A stretch of 64,000 bases of DNA from an uncultured bacterium (lineage in GTDB: Bacteria; Cyanobacteriota; Vampirovibrionia; Gastranaerophilales; Gastranaerophilaceae), in NCBI GenBank assembly GCA_900319365.1, contig ONOE01000002.1, positions 186,001 through 250,000 of the forward strand. The letters are read 5' to 3'. How positions within the stretch are numbered: the first letter of the stretch is position 1; every line of letters begins with the position of its first letter. Below the pieces are notes generated by a model. That model was not told the DNA's origin. It did no database searches and saw nothing but the letters and a program-made list of their open reading frames with translations. Positions 32,562-41,305 of the stretch are shown one piece after another. Made by a program: the position numbers and the translations under genes.

Positions 32562-33533
32562 CTAGCGCAGATTTTTTAAGGTAGTGTCAACCAGATTTTT
32601 GGCAATAACAAGAGCTTTGTTGAAAACTTCTTCATTATTCAAAAAATCATCTCTATTAATATACTCTTTTACGATTTTTCTGGCAAAAGAGCCTATCGCA
32701 ACACCGCTCGGGTGTATTCCGCATTGCGCTGCGAGTTCGGATGTTTTTGAATTTGTACCGCCCGATAAAAGAATATATACGGGTAAATCGGCATTCTGAA
32801 AAATCTCTGCCATGGCAACCGCCTGCAATGTAGTTTTATAATCGTCAGCTCCGCCGCTCATCGGGCAGCCGTCTGCTTGAACTATAGTTGTATAGGGAGC
32901 TCGGTCTTTTATCATTCGTTTTACTCTGTTTAACATACCCTCGTTGCCGAGTTTTGAACGGTCGATGCAAATACTCAAAAAGCCGTCATAAATTTGATTG
33001 ATTTCGTCCCATTTATCATAAACCTCTTTTTCATCGGCTATCAAAGCATGGTATTCTATACAATCAATTCCTTGTTTTACAATTTCAGGGAGGACATCTT
33101 TGGGATTTTTGGCTTCGCTATACAAGCCGAATGCAGAATTTGGGCAAACACTTACGCATTTTTCGCATCCGATACAACGAATTTTATTTACTTTGTACGA
33201 CAAATCCTCTGACTTAAATATTGCTCCTTGCGGACAAATTTTTGCACATTTTCCGCAAGATGAGCATTTTTTTTCATCAATCAAAGCTTTATTAGCATGC
33301 GGATCACCTTTAATCCCTAATGATACGCACAAATATCTGTTTCTTTTTATTCCCGCAATTTCTAAACCTCTTTTTGCAGCCTCAACAATTTCAGGCTTTG
33401 CGCATAAATCAAAAAAATTACATCCCGCTTTTGAATACAGCGCAACAAGTTTTTCAACTTCTTTCATATCTTCATTACCCGCACCGCATACGAGCTTAAA
33501 ACATTGATTATTTTTTAAAATTTCAGTCAGCAT
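32562..33533 (-). CDS. ldpA: LdpA-like iron-sulfur protein (cyanobacterial circadian redox factor family)
   Basis: A 323-residue protein with two [4Fe-4S] motifs, CSSCGKCAKICPQGAIF (about residues 90-106) and CIGCEKCVSVCPNSAFG (about 120-136). These are followed by the LdpA C-terminal domain, recognisable from ADGCPMSGG, LPVYILLSGGTNSKTSE and AIGSFARKIV. In Synechococcus elongatus LdpA is a redox-sensing Fe-S protein that adjusts circadian period with light. No photosynthetic or kai gene is in the window, so here the protein probably keeps an older redox or metabolic role. The gene stands alone, converging with yajQ with 3 bp between the stops. Confidence 0.8.
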   Translation of the reverse strand: MLTEILKNNQCFKLVCGAGNEDMKEVEKLVALYSKAGCNFFDLCAKPEIVEAAKRGLEIAGIKRNRYLCVSLGIKGDPHANKALIDEKKCSSCGKCAKICPQGAIFKSEDLSYKVNKIRCIGCEKCVSVCPNSAFGLYSEAKNPKDVLPEIVKQGIDCIEYHALIADEKEVYDKWDEINQIYDGFLSICIDRSKLGNEGMLNRVKRMIKDRAPYTTIVQADGCPMSGGADDYKTTLQAVAMAEIFQNADLPVYILLSGGTNSKTSELAAQCGIHPSGVAIGSFARKIVKEYINRDDFLNNEEVFNKALVIAKNLVDTTLKNLR

Positions 33534-33610
33534 TTAAATTCTTTCTTTTTGTCCATGTTATTCCTAAAGGCGGAAAGTTGCAACAATTTACTTAAATCAA
33601 AAATAATGTT

Positions 33611-33630
33611 TCTCATACATTCGTATGAGA
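33611..33630. repeat. Perfect 8-bp hairpin in the ldpA-TPR intergenic region
   Basis: TCTCATAC-ATTC-GTATGAGA lies between the divergent ldpA-like and TPR genes. No T-run follows immediately, so an operator or mRNA leader hairpin is more likely than a terminator. Confidence 0.4.
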
Positions 33631-33709
33631 TTTAAATTTTCTTTCTAAAGATTAAGTTTTGTAAAGCCGACAAAAATAGAAAACACATATACATGTATTG
33701 GAGCATCAG

Positions 33710-35377
33710 ATGTCAGAACAAGCTATTATGCCTCGCATTGGGGCGATTAACGAACACTACAGAGAAAAAGCGCAAGATTACCTTGAAAAAGCAAGAATCT
33801 CGCACGAAAAATACCTGATGGGGCAAAGTAATACAGATTTACAGGATGCCATAGATAACTATATTGATGCGGTTAAATATGACCCGTCGATCCCTGAAAC
33901 TTACTACAGACTCGCATCACTAATGTGGGAGCAGGGTCAAATAAGCATCTATAGTGCAATAGAACAATGCCAGACCGCAATTTCTTTATCTCCGAACAAC
34001 GTCAATGCTCACTTGTATACGGGTTATTTTATGCAATTGTCGCAGGATTATGAATCGGCAGAAAAAGAATACGAATCAGCAATTCGTTTGAGCGGAATTA
34101 AATCGGGACGTCCGAGAATGATTATGTCACAATATCTTCTCGGCAAAATCAACGCAACAAGCGGAACCTACAGAGATTATTTAAAATTTGTTTACTACTT
34201 CATAACGGGAAGCATAATGCTTGCATGGGACAGAACAACAATTAAAATGTTCTATAAAAATATGTCAAATGACATGTCTGTATTTTCTTATGCAACAGTC
34301 GGAAAATTTTTAGAACATGCCAAATTGTATGACAAAGCTGAAAAATTATACAAAAGAGCGGCACAAAAAACTTTACGCAATGAAATTTTCTATGACAAAA
34401 TCGGCGACCTGGCGTTTCAAAATAAAGATATTGAAACAACCGTTCAATGCTACAGAAAAGTTCTTGAAGAAAATCCGCTAAACAGAGAAGTTTTAATTAA
34501 ACTTGCGGGAATGCTGCAAACTTATTTTCCCGATAACATTCAAGATGCAATCGAATGTTATGAAAAACTCCTTGAATTTAATATCGACACGGCACAAATT
34601 TATTATGAACTCGGGCACTTATATCTAAAAAAAGAAGATAAGTTAAATTCTGTAAGTGCATTTAAACTCGCCGTAGAATTGGATCCCGATAATCCTTTCT
34701 ATAACAATTCGTTAGGTTATGCGTTTGCAAAAGCCGAATTGTATGATGATGCAATCGAACATTATCAAAAAGCGATTTCATTAAATCCCGATCCCGAATG
34801 GACATCTATTGTATGTCAGGCACTCGGTGCTATTTATGCGGGAGAAAAAGGAAATGTTGAAGCTGCAGTATCTACATATCAGGCAGGAATAATTCTTGAT
34901 CCGAATAATTATGATTTATACATAGCACTCGGCGATATTTACATGGCTGATTACGATTTGGACAAAGCAATTCACTCTTACTGCGATGCCGTTACCTTAA
35001 ATCCTGACGAAGAAAAAGGATATTCAAAACTCGGTGTTGCTTTATGGGAAAAAGATTACCTCGAAGAAGCTCTTGTTGCTTATCATAAGGCGGTAGAAAT
35101 TAATCCGAATAACGAATATTCTCAAAACAATTTAGGTATTTTATATTTAGACGGATTGGCTGATGCAATGGAAGCTCTTGATTATTTTGAAGAAGCCATC
35201 CGTCTGAATCCGAATTATACAATGGCATACTTTAATGCGGGTCGTGCAAGTCAGAAAATGGGATTTACAAATGATGCGGCGCACTATTATCAAATGGCTA
35301 TTGATTTAAACAAAATAACCTACGATTTAGATGAAGAAGATATAAGAACAAGACTTCACAGCTTATTTGAAATATAA
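33710..35377 (+). CDS. Large tetratricopeptide repeat protein (about 12 TPRs)
   Basis: A 555-residue cytoplasmic protein made almost entirely of TPRs. Units are readable at regular 34-residue spacing, such as PETYYRLASLMWEQGQ, VNAHLYTGYFMQLSQDYESA, AQIYYELGHLYLKKEDKLNS, PFYNNSLGYAFAKAELYDDA, YDLYIALGDIYMADYDLDKA and EYSQNNLGILYLDGLADAME. There is no signal peptide and no catalytic domain, so it is likely an assembly or regulatory scaffold. The ATG at 33710 follows GGAG at 6 nt and is preferred to the TTG at 33698. Confidence 0.85.
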   Translation: MSEQAIMPRIGAINEHYREKAQDYLEKARISHEKYLMGQSNTDLQDAIDNYIDAVKYDPSIPETYYRLASLMWEQGQISIYSAIEQCQTAISLSPNNVNAHLYTGYFMQLSQDYESAEKEYESAIRLSGIKSGRPRMIMSQYLLGKINATSGTYRDYLKFVYYFITGSIMLAWDRTTIKMFYKNMSNDMSVFSYATVGKFLEHAKLYDKAEKLYKRAAQKTLRNEIFYDKIGDLAFQNKDIETTVQCYRKVLEENPLNREVLIKLAGMLQTYFPDNIQDAIECYEKLLEFNIDTAQIYYELGHLYLKKEDKLNSVSAFKLAVELDPDNPFYNNSLGYAFAKAELYDDAIEHYQKAISLNPDPEWTSIVCQALGAIYAGEKGNVEAAVSTYQAGIILDPNNYDLYIALGDIYMADYDLDKAIHSYCDAVTLNPDEEKGYSKLGVALWEKDYLEEALVAYHKAVEINPNNEYSQNNLGILYLDGLADAMEALDYFEEAIRLNPNYTMAYFNAGRASQKMGFTNDAAHYYQMAIDLNKITYDLDEEDIRTRLHSLFEI

Positions 35378-35421
35378 TTACTCTTAAATTTAAATGTCTT
35401 TTAAAATTGATTTATATATGA

Positions 35422-35427
35422 TATAAT
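35422..35427 (+). promoter_or_regulatory. Candidate -10 of the rbfA-truB operon
   Basis: TATAAT 25 bp before the rbfA start. No convincing -35 lies at the right spacing. Confidence 0.35.
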
Positions 35428-35451
35428 TACATTGAAAAAGGCAGGTTAATT

Positions 35452-35796
35452 ATGACATTGAGAAACGAAAGAGTAAGAAAAGAATTAATGCGTGATATCT
35501 CCGAGATTTTGAGAAAAGAAATTCGAGGACTCCGAGGGGTTGTATCAATAATTGACGTTGAAGTTTCTCATGATAATTCGTTTGCTCGTGTCATTTATAG
35601 TGTTTTGGGTTCAAAAGAAGATATTGAACACACAAAAGAAGTTATTGAAAAATCTACCCCGAAAATTCGCTACAATGTAGGAAAGCAATTGAGATTAAGA
35701 CTTACTCCCGAATTGAAATTTGTTTATACAAACGGACTTGAAGAATCCTCCAAAGTAATGCAGATTTTAAACAAAATTTCAAGAGGGGAAGTATAA
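35452..35796 (+). CDS. rbfA: 30S ribosome-binding factor RbfA
   Basis: A 114-residue KH-fold protein that helps mature the 30S subunit and 16S rRNA 5' end. It matches the family from NERVRKELMRDISEILRKEI through VSIIDVEVSHDNSFARVIYSV to RYNVGKQLRLRLTPELKFV. Length is normal. It is the first gene of a plus-strand operon with truB and envelope genes. infB and nusA, common neighbours elsewhere, are absent here. Confidence 0.95.
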   Translation: MTLRNERVRKELMRDISEILRKEIRGLRGVVSIIDVEVSHDNSFARVIYSVLGSKEDIEHTKEVIEKSTPKIRYNVGKQLRLRLTPELKFVYTNGLEESSKVMQILNKISRGEV

Positions 35797-35799
35797 TAA

Positions 35800-36684
35800 T
35801 TGTTCGGCTTTATCAACATTTTTAAGCCTGAAGGAATGACATCTTTTGATGTTGTTGCTAAGCTGCGCAAAGTTACTCACATAAAACAAATCGGTCATAC
35901 GGGGACACTTGATCCGTTTGCTATAGGCGTTTTGCCAATAAGCATAGGCAAAGCTACCAAACTTATCGAATATCTGCCTGACGATAAAGCATACATTGCA
36001 ACGGTTCAATTCGGCGCAGATACAGACACCTACGATAAAGACGGTAAAATTATCAAGACTTATGACAAAAAAATTACAGAAAATGACGTTAAAAATATTT
36101 TAAACGATTTCAGAGGCGAAATATCTCAACTTCCGCCGATCTATTCTGCCATTAAAATTAACGGTAAAAAGCTTTATGAATACGCTCGGGAGGGCAAGCA
36201 GGCAGAAATTAAGCCAAGAAAAGTTTTTATTTCAAATATTGAATTAATGTCATTTGATAAAGATAAACAGTCGGCACAAATTAAAGTCGAATGTTCAAAA
36301 GGTACGTATATTCGCTCAATTGCCTATGATATCGGGCAAAAACTAAATTGCGGCGGATATTTAACTGCTCTTGAAAGAACAAAAGCGGGTGCATTTAATC
36401 TCGAAACATCCGTAAAATTGGATGAGATAAAAACAATTGAAGATGTCGAAAAGAAGATAATTAATCCGATTGATGTTTTAATAAATGACAAATATGAACT
36501 TTCCGACATTGAAAGAGAAAAAGTGCTTCACGGCAATGAGATTACGCCAAGACAAGAGTTTCAACACTCTAAAGAAACAAAAGATAACAATATTGTAATT
36601 CTGGTTTATGGTGGTAAAATTATAGCAGTAGGGTTTAGAGATAAGAATAAAATAAAAATTAAGAAAGTTTTAGAGGTTTTATGA
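35800..36684 (+). CDS. truB: tRNA pseudouridine(55) synthase TruB
   Basis: A 294-residue enzyme that makes pseudouridine-55 in the T-loop of tRNAs. The catalytic block is GHTGTLDPFAIGVLPISIGKATKL, with the Asp nucleophile in LDP. Other markers are YIATVQFGADTDTYD, LPPIYSAIKINGKKLYEYAREG and CSKGTYIRSIAYDIG. The C-terminal PUA-like tail is present. It starts with TTG at 35800, 3 nt after the rbfA stop, with GAGGGGAA upstream. That non-ATG start is the only one consistent with the conserved N-terminus (FGFINIFKPEGMTSFDVV). Confidence 0.95.
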   Translation: MFGFINIFKPEGMTSFDVVAKLRKVTHIKQIGHTGTLDPFAIGVLPISIGKATKLIEYLPDDKAYIATVQFGADTDTYDKDGKIIKTYDKKITENDVKNILNDFRGEISQLPPIYSAIKINGKKLYEYAREGKQAEIKPRKVFISNIELMSFDKDKQSAQIKVECSKGTYIRSIAYDIGQKLNCGGYLTALERTKAGAFNLETSVKLDEIKTIEDVEKKIINPIDVLINDKYELSDIEREKVLHGNEITPRQEFQHSKETKDNNIVILVYGGKIIAVGFRDKNKIKIKKVLEVL

Positions 36685-37523
36685 AAAGATTAGTTTTATT
36701 ACTTACAATGTTATTAATGGCAGCACCCGTAGCATTTGGTGCGGATTGTGAATACTCATGCGTTGCACCTTATGATACAAGCTCAAAAGTTTCATCATTT
36801 TTCAGCACAATATCAGGGTCAAAACTTATAAAAACAAAGATTTCCGAAAAAATTGTCAAAAAATCCATCGCAAAAACCGTTAAGGGCGGGGATTTGAAAG
36901 TTGACATAGATTCATACAGCGCAAAAGATTTGAATAACGGTATTTTTAAAAGCGGTACAATCACAGGCAAAAACGTAAATGTTGACGGAATTTACTTATC
37001 ATCGTTGGAATTGAAAACCTTATGTTATTTCAATTACATTCAATATGACAAGAAAGGCAATTTAACATTCAAAGAAGATTTGCCACTGTCATTTAAATTG
37101 GGAATGTCCGCAGATGATATAAATAACACAATGAAATCTTCAAGATACCAAAAAATTATCAATGACGTAAACAAACTCGGATTTGCGGGGATTTCGGTTT
37201 CATCTACTAAAGCTTCCATAAGAAGCAACAAATTTTATTATGATATCTATATAAGCATACCGTTTATGAAAGACATCAAATTGGAATTAACCGCTGATGT
37301 GAAAGTTAAAAACGGGGCTATAGATTTTGAAAACACAAGATTTACTTCAAATTCGCTTAAACTTGATTTGAAGAAAATTGATTTCTTGATGCAATATTTA
37401 AATCCGTTAGACTTTTCTGTTAATATCTTTGATAACAAAGATGCAAAAGTTTACATTAAAAATATTGCAATCAAAAACAATATCATAGTAACAGACGGCG
37501 TAGTAATCGTGCCTAAGGATTAA
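36681..37523 (+). CDS. Secreted DUF2993/LmeA-like lipid-binding family protein
   Basis: A 280-residue protein. A signal peptide (KR, then LVLLLTMLLMAAPVAFG) is followed by a beta-rich domain with alternating blocks (DLKVDIDSYSAKDLNNGIFKS, VNVDGIYLSSLELKT, and a C-terminal VYIKNIAIKNNIIVTDGVV). The pattern fits the DUF2993 group of tubular lipid-binding proteins, which is frequent in cyanobacteria and includes the mycobacterial LmeA. It overlaps the truB stop by 4 bp (ATGA) and so is translated with it. The lipid ligand and exact family assignment are uncertain. Confidence 0.65.
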   Translation: MKRLVLLLTMLLMAAPVAFGADCEYSCVAPYDTSSKVSSFFSTISGSKLIKTKISEKIVKKSIAKTVKGGDLKVDIDSYSAKDLNNGIFKSGTITGKNVNVDGIYLSSLELKTLCYFNYIQYDKKGNLTFKEDLPLSFKLGMSADDINNTMKSSRYQKIINDVNKLGFAGISVSSTKASIRSNKFYYDIYISIPFMKDIKLELTADVKVKNGAIDFENTRFTSNSLKLDLKKIDFLMQYLNPLDFSVNIFDNKDAKVYIKNIAIKNNIIVTDGVVIVPKD

Positions 37524-37549
37524 TTTTCAAACGGAGGAATAAACGCAAG

Positions 37550-38155
37550 ATGAATAAAAATCAAAAAATACTTCTGATTTTCATAGGCTTTTGTATGGTT
37601 GTGGTGCTGCTTGTTGTTGCATTCAACGTACTTATGCCAAAACCGCCCGTAACGGCAGATGATATAGATGTATCAAAGCGAACAACGGAAGAACAGGAAC
37701 TTCCGATGGATAAACCTCAACTTAAGCACAAAGAATACGTAAATATTTACTTCATCGGCAAAAATGAAAACGGGGAAGAAGTTTATAAAGCAGTAAAACG
37801 TCAGTATAACAAAGATGTAGACGGTTCAAAAATCAAATTTGCGATTTATGCACTTGTTAACGGACCTAAAATTGAAGAAAAACAAAAAGGCGTTTACACG
37901 GAAATCCCGAGTTCAGCTCAAATTATAAACATCTCGGAACTCCCCAACAAAATAATTGTTAACATGAATTCCTCATACGTGAACGGCGGAGGTGCCGACA
38001 GCTTGTATAAAAGACTGTATCAATTAATCAAGACAGCAAAATTAAATACAAATTTGCCCGTATACTTATATATCAATGGTCAAAGAGCAGATGTTATCGG
38101 GGAAGAAGGCATTATGATAACTCAGCCTTTGAGTAATTCATCTTTAGAAAATTAA
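37550..38155 (+). CDS. Membrane-anchored GerMN-domain protein
   Basis: A 201-residue protein with one N-terminal hydrophobic anchor (ILLIFIGFCMVVVLLVVAFNVLMP). After a linker comes a GerMN domain from about residue 60 (EYVNIYFIGKNENGEEVYKAVKRQ, KFAIYALVNGPKIEEKQKG, IVNMNSSYVNGGGADSLYKRLYQLI, PVYLYINGQ). GerMN domains occur in spore germination proteins but also in non-spore-formers, including cyanobacteria, where they are envelope-associated. No spore genes are present. AACGGAGG lies upstream of the ATG. It is fourth in the rbfA operon. Confidence 0.8.
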   Translation: MNKNQKILLIFIGFCMVVVLLVVAFNVLMPKPPVTADDIDVSKRTTEEQELPMDKPQLKHKEYVNIYFIGKNENGEEVYKAVKRQYNKDVDGSKIKFAIYALVNGPKIEEKQKGVYTEIPSSAQIINISELPNKIIVNMNSSYVNGGGADSLYKRLYQLIKTAKLNTNLPVYLYINGQRADVIGEEGIMITQPLSNSSLEN

Positions 38156-38159
38156 AAAT

Positions 38160-38435
38160 ATGGAAGAACAAAATAAAGACTTAAATTATTATTTGAATTT
38201 GAACTGGACTCTTATAGAAGGGCAGGATTTGGACTTTGACGGAAAGCCTTATTGGTACATTGAAATCAAAGAAATACCGAGCTTTACTTTTTGCGCAAAA
38301 ACCCTTGCGAGAGCCAGAGAAAATTACAAAAGACAGTTAAAGCTTACTCTTATGGTTATGCTTGAAAATCACGAACATATTATTGAACCAGGAGAAGAAG
38401 ATGATGAACCCGATTGGGAAAATCTTTGCCCTTAA
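38160..38435 (+). CDS. HicB-like small protein without HicA partner
   Basis: A 91-residue protein whose first 75 residues follow the HicB/UPF0150 half-RNase H pattern: a beta strand, DGKPYWYIEIKEIPSFTFCAKTLARARENYKRQL split into typical strand and helix, then a helix. An acidic tail (EPGEEDDEPDWE) replaces the usual DNA-binding domain. HicA toxin is not adjacent on either side, so a toxin-antitoxin role is unlikely or orphaned. It follows the GerMN gene by 4 bp and ends the operon. Confidence 0.6.
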   Translation: MEEQNKDLNYYLNLNWTLIEGQDLDFDGKPYWYIEIKEIPSFTFCAKTLARARENYKRQLKLTLMVMLENHEHIIEPGEEDDEPDWENLCP

Positions 38436-38496
38436 AAAACTTTAACAATCCTAAATATATTGGCAAACTTTGTTATGTTCATTCATTAATTAAAAT

Positions 38497-39267
38497 GTGA
38501 TTAAGATACCCCCAAAACTAAATCTGAACATTTTTACAAGAGCAAATAAAAAACCTCTGGCGCATCCGACTTTCAAAACCGCAACATCTGACGGTTATGT
38601 TATGCATTCTGATATGCCCGTAGCATATAAAGACGGTACGGCGACTTTGACGACTTGCTGCAACGCAACAGGGCAGGAATACGCAGACCACGAAATTTTA
38701 ACTCAAGTTACAGACACATCAGGTAGCGTTCTGGGGTATTACACATATTCAATTGATCCGATTGAAAGAAAAATATCATACGGAATACTCCAAACATACC
38801 CTGATTTTCGCAGCAAAGGAGTAGGCGAAATCATGCGACTGTCAAGCCTTATGGAGCTGAAAGAGAATTTTATCAAAGCGATTGAAATTGATTCTCTTGA
38901 AAACGCCGTACCGTTCCACGCAAAATATAAATTTTTACCCGATATAAAACAAAGATCCTTAGCATTGGGCTTTTTAGATCAAATAGCAAAAAATCCGAAA
39001 ATCAAGAAGAAATACTCTAAAAAGGCACAAGAATTATCATTTGAGATTTCAAACGGTAATGAATGTAACCCGCTAACCCGCAATGAAGCTAAGAAAGTAA
39101 ACAAGTTTATCCTGAAATATATTAAAGCACACAAAGCCAACTGGCAAGATGCGAAATTCAATGACGACCAATATTTACCGATGATTTTAACCAAAGACAA
39201 AATAAAGAGCTTTTCGCAATTTTTTAACAAACTGTTCAAAAAACACGGAATAGATTATACCGTATAA
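38497..39267 (+). CDS. GNAT-like N-acetyltransferase domain protein
   Basis: A 256-residue protein. The central part has the GNAT acetyl-CoA loop (YPDFRSKGVGEIMRL) preceded by beta strands (SVLGYYTYSIDPIERKISYG) and followed by AIEIDSLENAVPFHAKYKF, where GNAT proteins have their N/A-rich motif B. About 110 C-terminal residues are charged and helical and not recognised. The likely start is a GTG at 38497, as no ATG lies in frame before residue 22 and the ribosome site is weak. Substrate unknown. It converges with ung, leaving 1 bp between the stops. Confidence 0.6.
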   Translation: MIKIPPKLNLNIFTRANKKPLAHPTFKTATSDGYVMHSDMPVAYKDGTATLTTCCNATGQEYADHEILTQVTDTSGSVLGYYTYSIDPIERKISYGILQTYPDFRSKGVGEIMRLSSLMELKENFIKAIEIDSLENAVPFHAKYKFLPDIKQRSLALGFLDQIAKNPKIKKKYSKKAQELSFEISNGNECNPLTRNEAKKVNKFILKYIKAHKANWQDAKFNDDQYLPMILTKDKIKSFSQFFNKLFKKHGIDYTV

Positions 39268-39268
39268 A

Positions 39269-40009
39269 CTACTTTGTATCCCAGTTGATAGGTGTTTCGC
39301 CTTGAGAAACTAAAAACTTGTTGCATTCTTCAAACGGGTTAAACTGCGCAAATGACGGGATTGATTTTGTTAAGACCTTATAATTCCCGCTGTAATTTTT
39401 TGCATTACCCATATTTGACGGATGAGAGCATCTCAAAATATATATGCCTTTTTGTTTTAATAATTCATCTTTCGTATCATCTTGAAACTGTTCCAAAAGA
39501 TTTGCATAACTGCCCCATAGCATTATAACAAGTGGTTTTTCACGCTTTATGAGTTTATATGTTATGTAATCAATTACGGGTTTCCAGAATTTTGTCCATT
39601 TTGCGGTATCTTTCTTTTGAGTAAAAGTTAACCCGGTATTAAGCAAAAGCACGCCTTGCCTTTCCCAGCAAGTCAAATCGGTTGACAATGTTTTATACCC
39701 GCTTTGATTTAATTTTTCAAATATGTTTTTTAAAGAATCGGCAGGCTTTTTCTCATCTCTAAACGAGAATGATAATCCTTGTGCTCTTGTTGCTTTGGGA
39801 TATGGATCTTGCCCTATCAGCAAAACTTTTACTCTGTCAAACGGAACCAATTCAAGAGCATAGAAAATACCTGAATTTTCGGTTTCCAAAGGAAGAATAT
39901 TTCCATTATAACTTTCTATATATTTTAGGATTTCATTGTATTCATTTAAATTTTCAAGCCCCCAGCTTTTATCTGGGAAGTGTTTCAATTCAGGCATTTT
40001 ATACTCCAA
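39269..40009 (-). CDS. ung: Uracil-DNA glycosylase, family 1
   Basis: A 246-residue enzyme that removes uracil from DNA. Motif A is LLIGQDPYPKATRAQGLSFS (catalytic Asp and Tyr), then VLLLNTGLTF (uracil pocket Asn), and the DNA-intercalation loop is CSHPSNMGN, where most relatives have HPSPLS. It starts 13 bp after the flavin reductase gene on the same strand, and an ATG at 39997 is an alternative start. The variant SN in HPSN is unusual. Confidence 0.92.
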   Translation of the reverse strand: MEYKMPELKHFPDKSWGLENLNEYNEILKYIESYNGNILPLETENSGIFYALELVPFDRVKVLLIGQDPYPKATRAQGLSFSFRDEKKPADSLKNIFEKLNQSGYKTLSTDLTCWERQGVLLLNTGLTFTQKKDTAKWTKFWKPVIDYITYKLIKREKPLVIMLWGSYANLLEQFQDDTKDELLKQKGIYILRCSHPSNMGNAKNYSGNYKVLTKSIPSFAQFNPFEECNKFLVSQGETPINWDTK

Positions 40010-40022
40010 TTTTTTTTAACTG

Positions 40023-40562
40023 TTAATCCAAAATATAAGCGTTAACAATTTCGCCGTAATAAACAGTATGATAATCTCTGTTTGCACGTGGTTCTGTCGA
40101 GGGTATATCCTGCGGATAAAACATGTCTTTAAATTCCTGCGGAATATTATCCTTGTCCTGTTCCTGCTTATAAACGACTTTACATTCTAAAGTCAACGGA
40201 ATTTCTTTGATTGCGGGAGATTTTACGCTGACACCGTTTTCAACAGTCAATCCGCAATCAGAAAGTTTATTTATATCTTTGCCGGTTCCTGTACCTATAT
40301 AAGCAATTGCTTTAGCAACTTCGGGAGTTCTGTCCAGCGGAACGGAAACGGTAAATTCACCCGAATTTTCAATTTGTTCATGCGTAAATCTTCCGTGTCG
40401 AATGTAAATACTAAATACAAGTTTTCTCCATTCGATACCGATTTGCCCCCAGCCGATTGTCATGGAATCAATTTTGTCGCCGTTTTTTGTATTTATTAAA
40501 ATCCCTTTTCTAAGCTCTTTTATGATTTGCGGAATATAATCAATAACATCTATTTGTTTCAT
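40023..40562 (-). CDS. Flavin reductase-like domain protein
   Basis: A 179-residue split-barrel flavin-binding protein. Typical features are KGILINTKNGDKIDSMTIGWGQIG (flavin-binding strand), VFSIYIRHGRFTHEQIENSGEFTVSVP, LECKVVYKQEQ and the C-terminal HTVYYGEIVNAYI. Relatives bind FMN or FAD and reduce it with NAD(P)H, or serve as electron carriers. The substrate cannot be told. It sits upstream of ung and may share its transcript. Confidence 0.8.
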   Translation of the reverse strand: MKQIDVIDYIPQIIKELRKGILINTKNGDKIDSMTIGWGQIGIEWRKLVFSIYIRHGRFTHEQIENSGEFTVSVPLDRTPEVAKAIAYIGTGTGKDINKLSDCGLTVENGVSVKSPAIKEIPLTLECKVVYKQEQDKDNIPQEFKDMFYPQDIPSTEPRANRDYHTVYYGEIVNAYILD

Positions 40563-40682
40563 TTTACCTCTCCTTATTTTTATTAAATTGTATCATAGAT
40601 TACAAAATTTTGAATAAATAATAACTTATCATATTATAATAAAAAGCGAACAATTAACAAAAGAAACAATCGGAGGGAAATT

Positions 40683-41093
40683 ATGACAAAAAAATTAATA
40701 AGCGGTGTCCACCATACATGTTTAAAATGCAAAGATGAGAAAGCTTTTAAAAAAGCAGTTGATTTCTATAAAAATTTATTAGGTTTTGAAGTGTTCAAAG
40801 ATTTTGATTTTAACGGAAAACCTGCCATTATGCTAAAATGCGGCGACGGAATTATTGAAATATTTTCTGATGCGGGAGTTGATTTGCCTACAGGCATAAT
40901 TCAACATTTTGCCTTGAAAACAGAAGATGCTGATGCTTGTGCAAAAGCTATTAAAGATGCAGGGTATAAAGTTACCCTTGAACCTCAAGACCTTGTATTG
41001 GCTGACAAAAAAGCGCCGTTCCCCGTTCGTGTTGCATTTTGCATAGGCCCTGTCGGCGAAATAATTGAACTCTTTTGCGAAAGGTTAATATAA
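40683..41093 (+). CDS. VOC/glyoxalase family protein
   Basis: A 136-residue vicinal oxygen chelate protein with two beta-alpha-beta-beta-beta modules. It begins GVHHTCLKCKD (metal His), with YKNLLGFEVFKDFDFNG and IIEIFSD in the first half and IQHFALKTEDADACAKAIKDAG and PVGEIIELF in the second. His, Glu, His and Glu ligands are all in place, so a metal enzyme such as a lyase or isomerase is likely, but the substrate is unknown. AATCGGAGGG provides a strong ribosome site. It heads a short run with two further small genes. Confidence 0.8.
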   Translation: MTKKLISGVHHTCLKCKDEKAFKKAVDFYKNLLGFEVFKDFDFNGKPAIMLKCGDGIIEIFSDAGVDLPTGIIQHFALKTEDADACAKAIKDAGYKVTLEPQDLVLADKKAPFPVRVAFCIGPVGEIIELFCERLI

Positions 41094-41110
41094 AATAATA
41101 AGGAAAACTT

Positions 41111-41278
41111 ATGAAATATTCAATTATATTATTCGCAATATTATTTGTTGTAATTTGGATTATGCACAAACCGTTTGACGTTCATCATACAAAATTGAAC
41201 AATTTTCACAAATGGCTTGAATATGTGCTTGTAATTCAAGGAATGATTATTATAAATCAGTTGCTTGAATTGTTGTAA
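41111..41278 (+). CDS. Small membrane protein (55 aa)
   Basis: An ORF of 55 residues starting at ATG 41111, with AAGGAAAA upstream. It begins MKYSIILFAILFVVIWIM, a TM segment, then a His-rich polar linker (HKPFDVHHTKLNNFHKW) and a second hydrophobic segment (VLVIQGMIIINQLLELL). It lies in an 18-bp and 27-bp spaced row between the VOC and SnoaL-like genes with the same orientation, which supports it being real. Function unknown. Confidence 0.5.
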   Translation: MKYSIILFAILFVVIWIMHKPFDVHHTKLNNFHKWLEYVLVIQGMIIINQLLELL

Positions 41279-41305
41279 ATTAAATAAAATAAAAGGAACT
41301 AAATT

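Noticed and set aside
38497..38530. ATG at 38494 as the start of the GNAT-like gene
   Set aside because: The ATG is followed at once by TGA in its own frame. The GTG in the GNAT frame is the first possible start.
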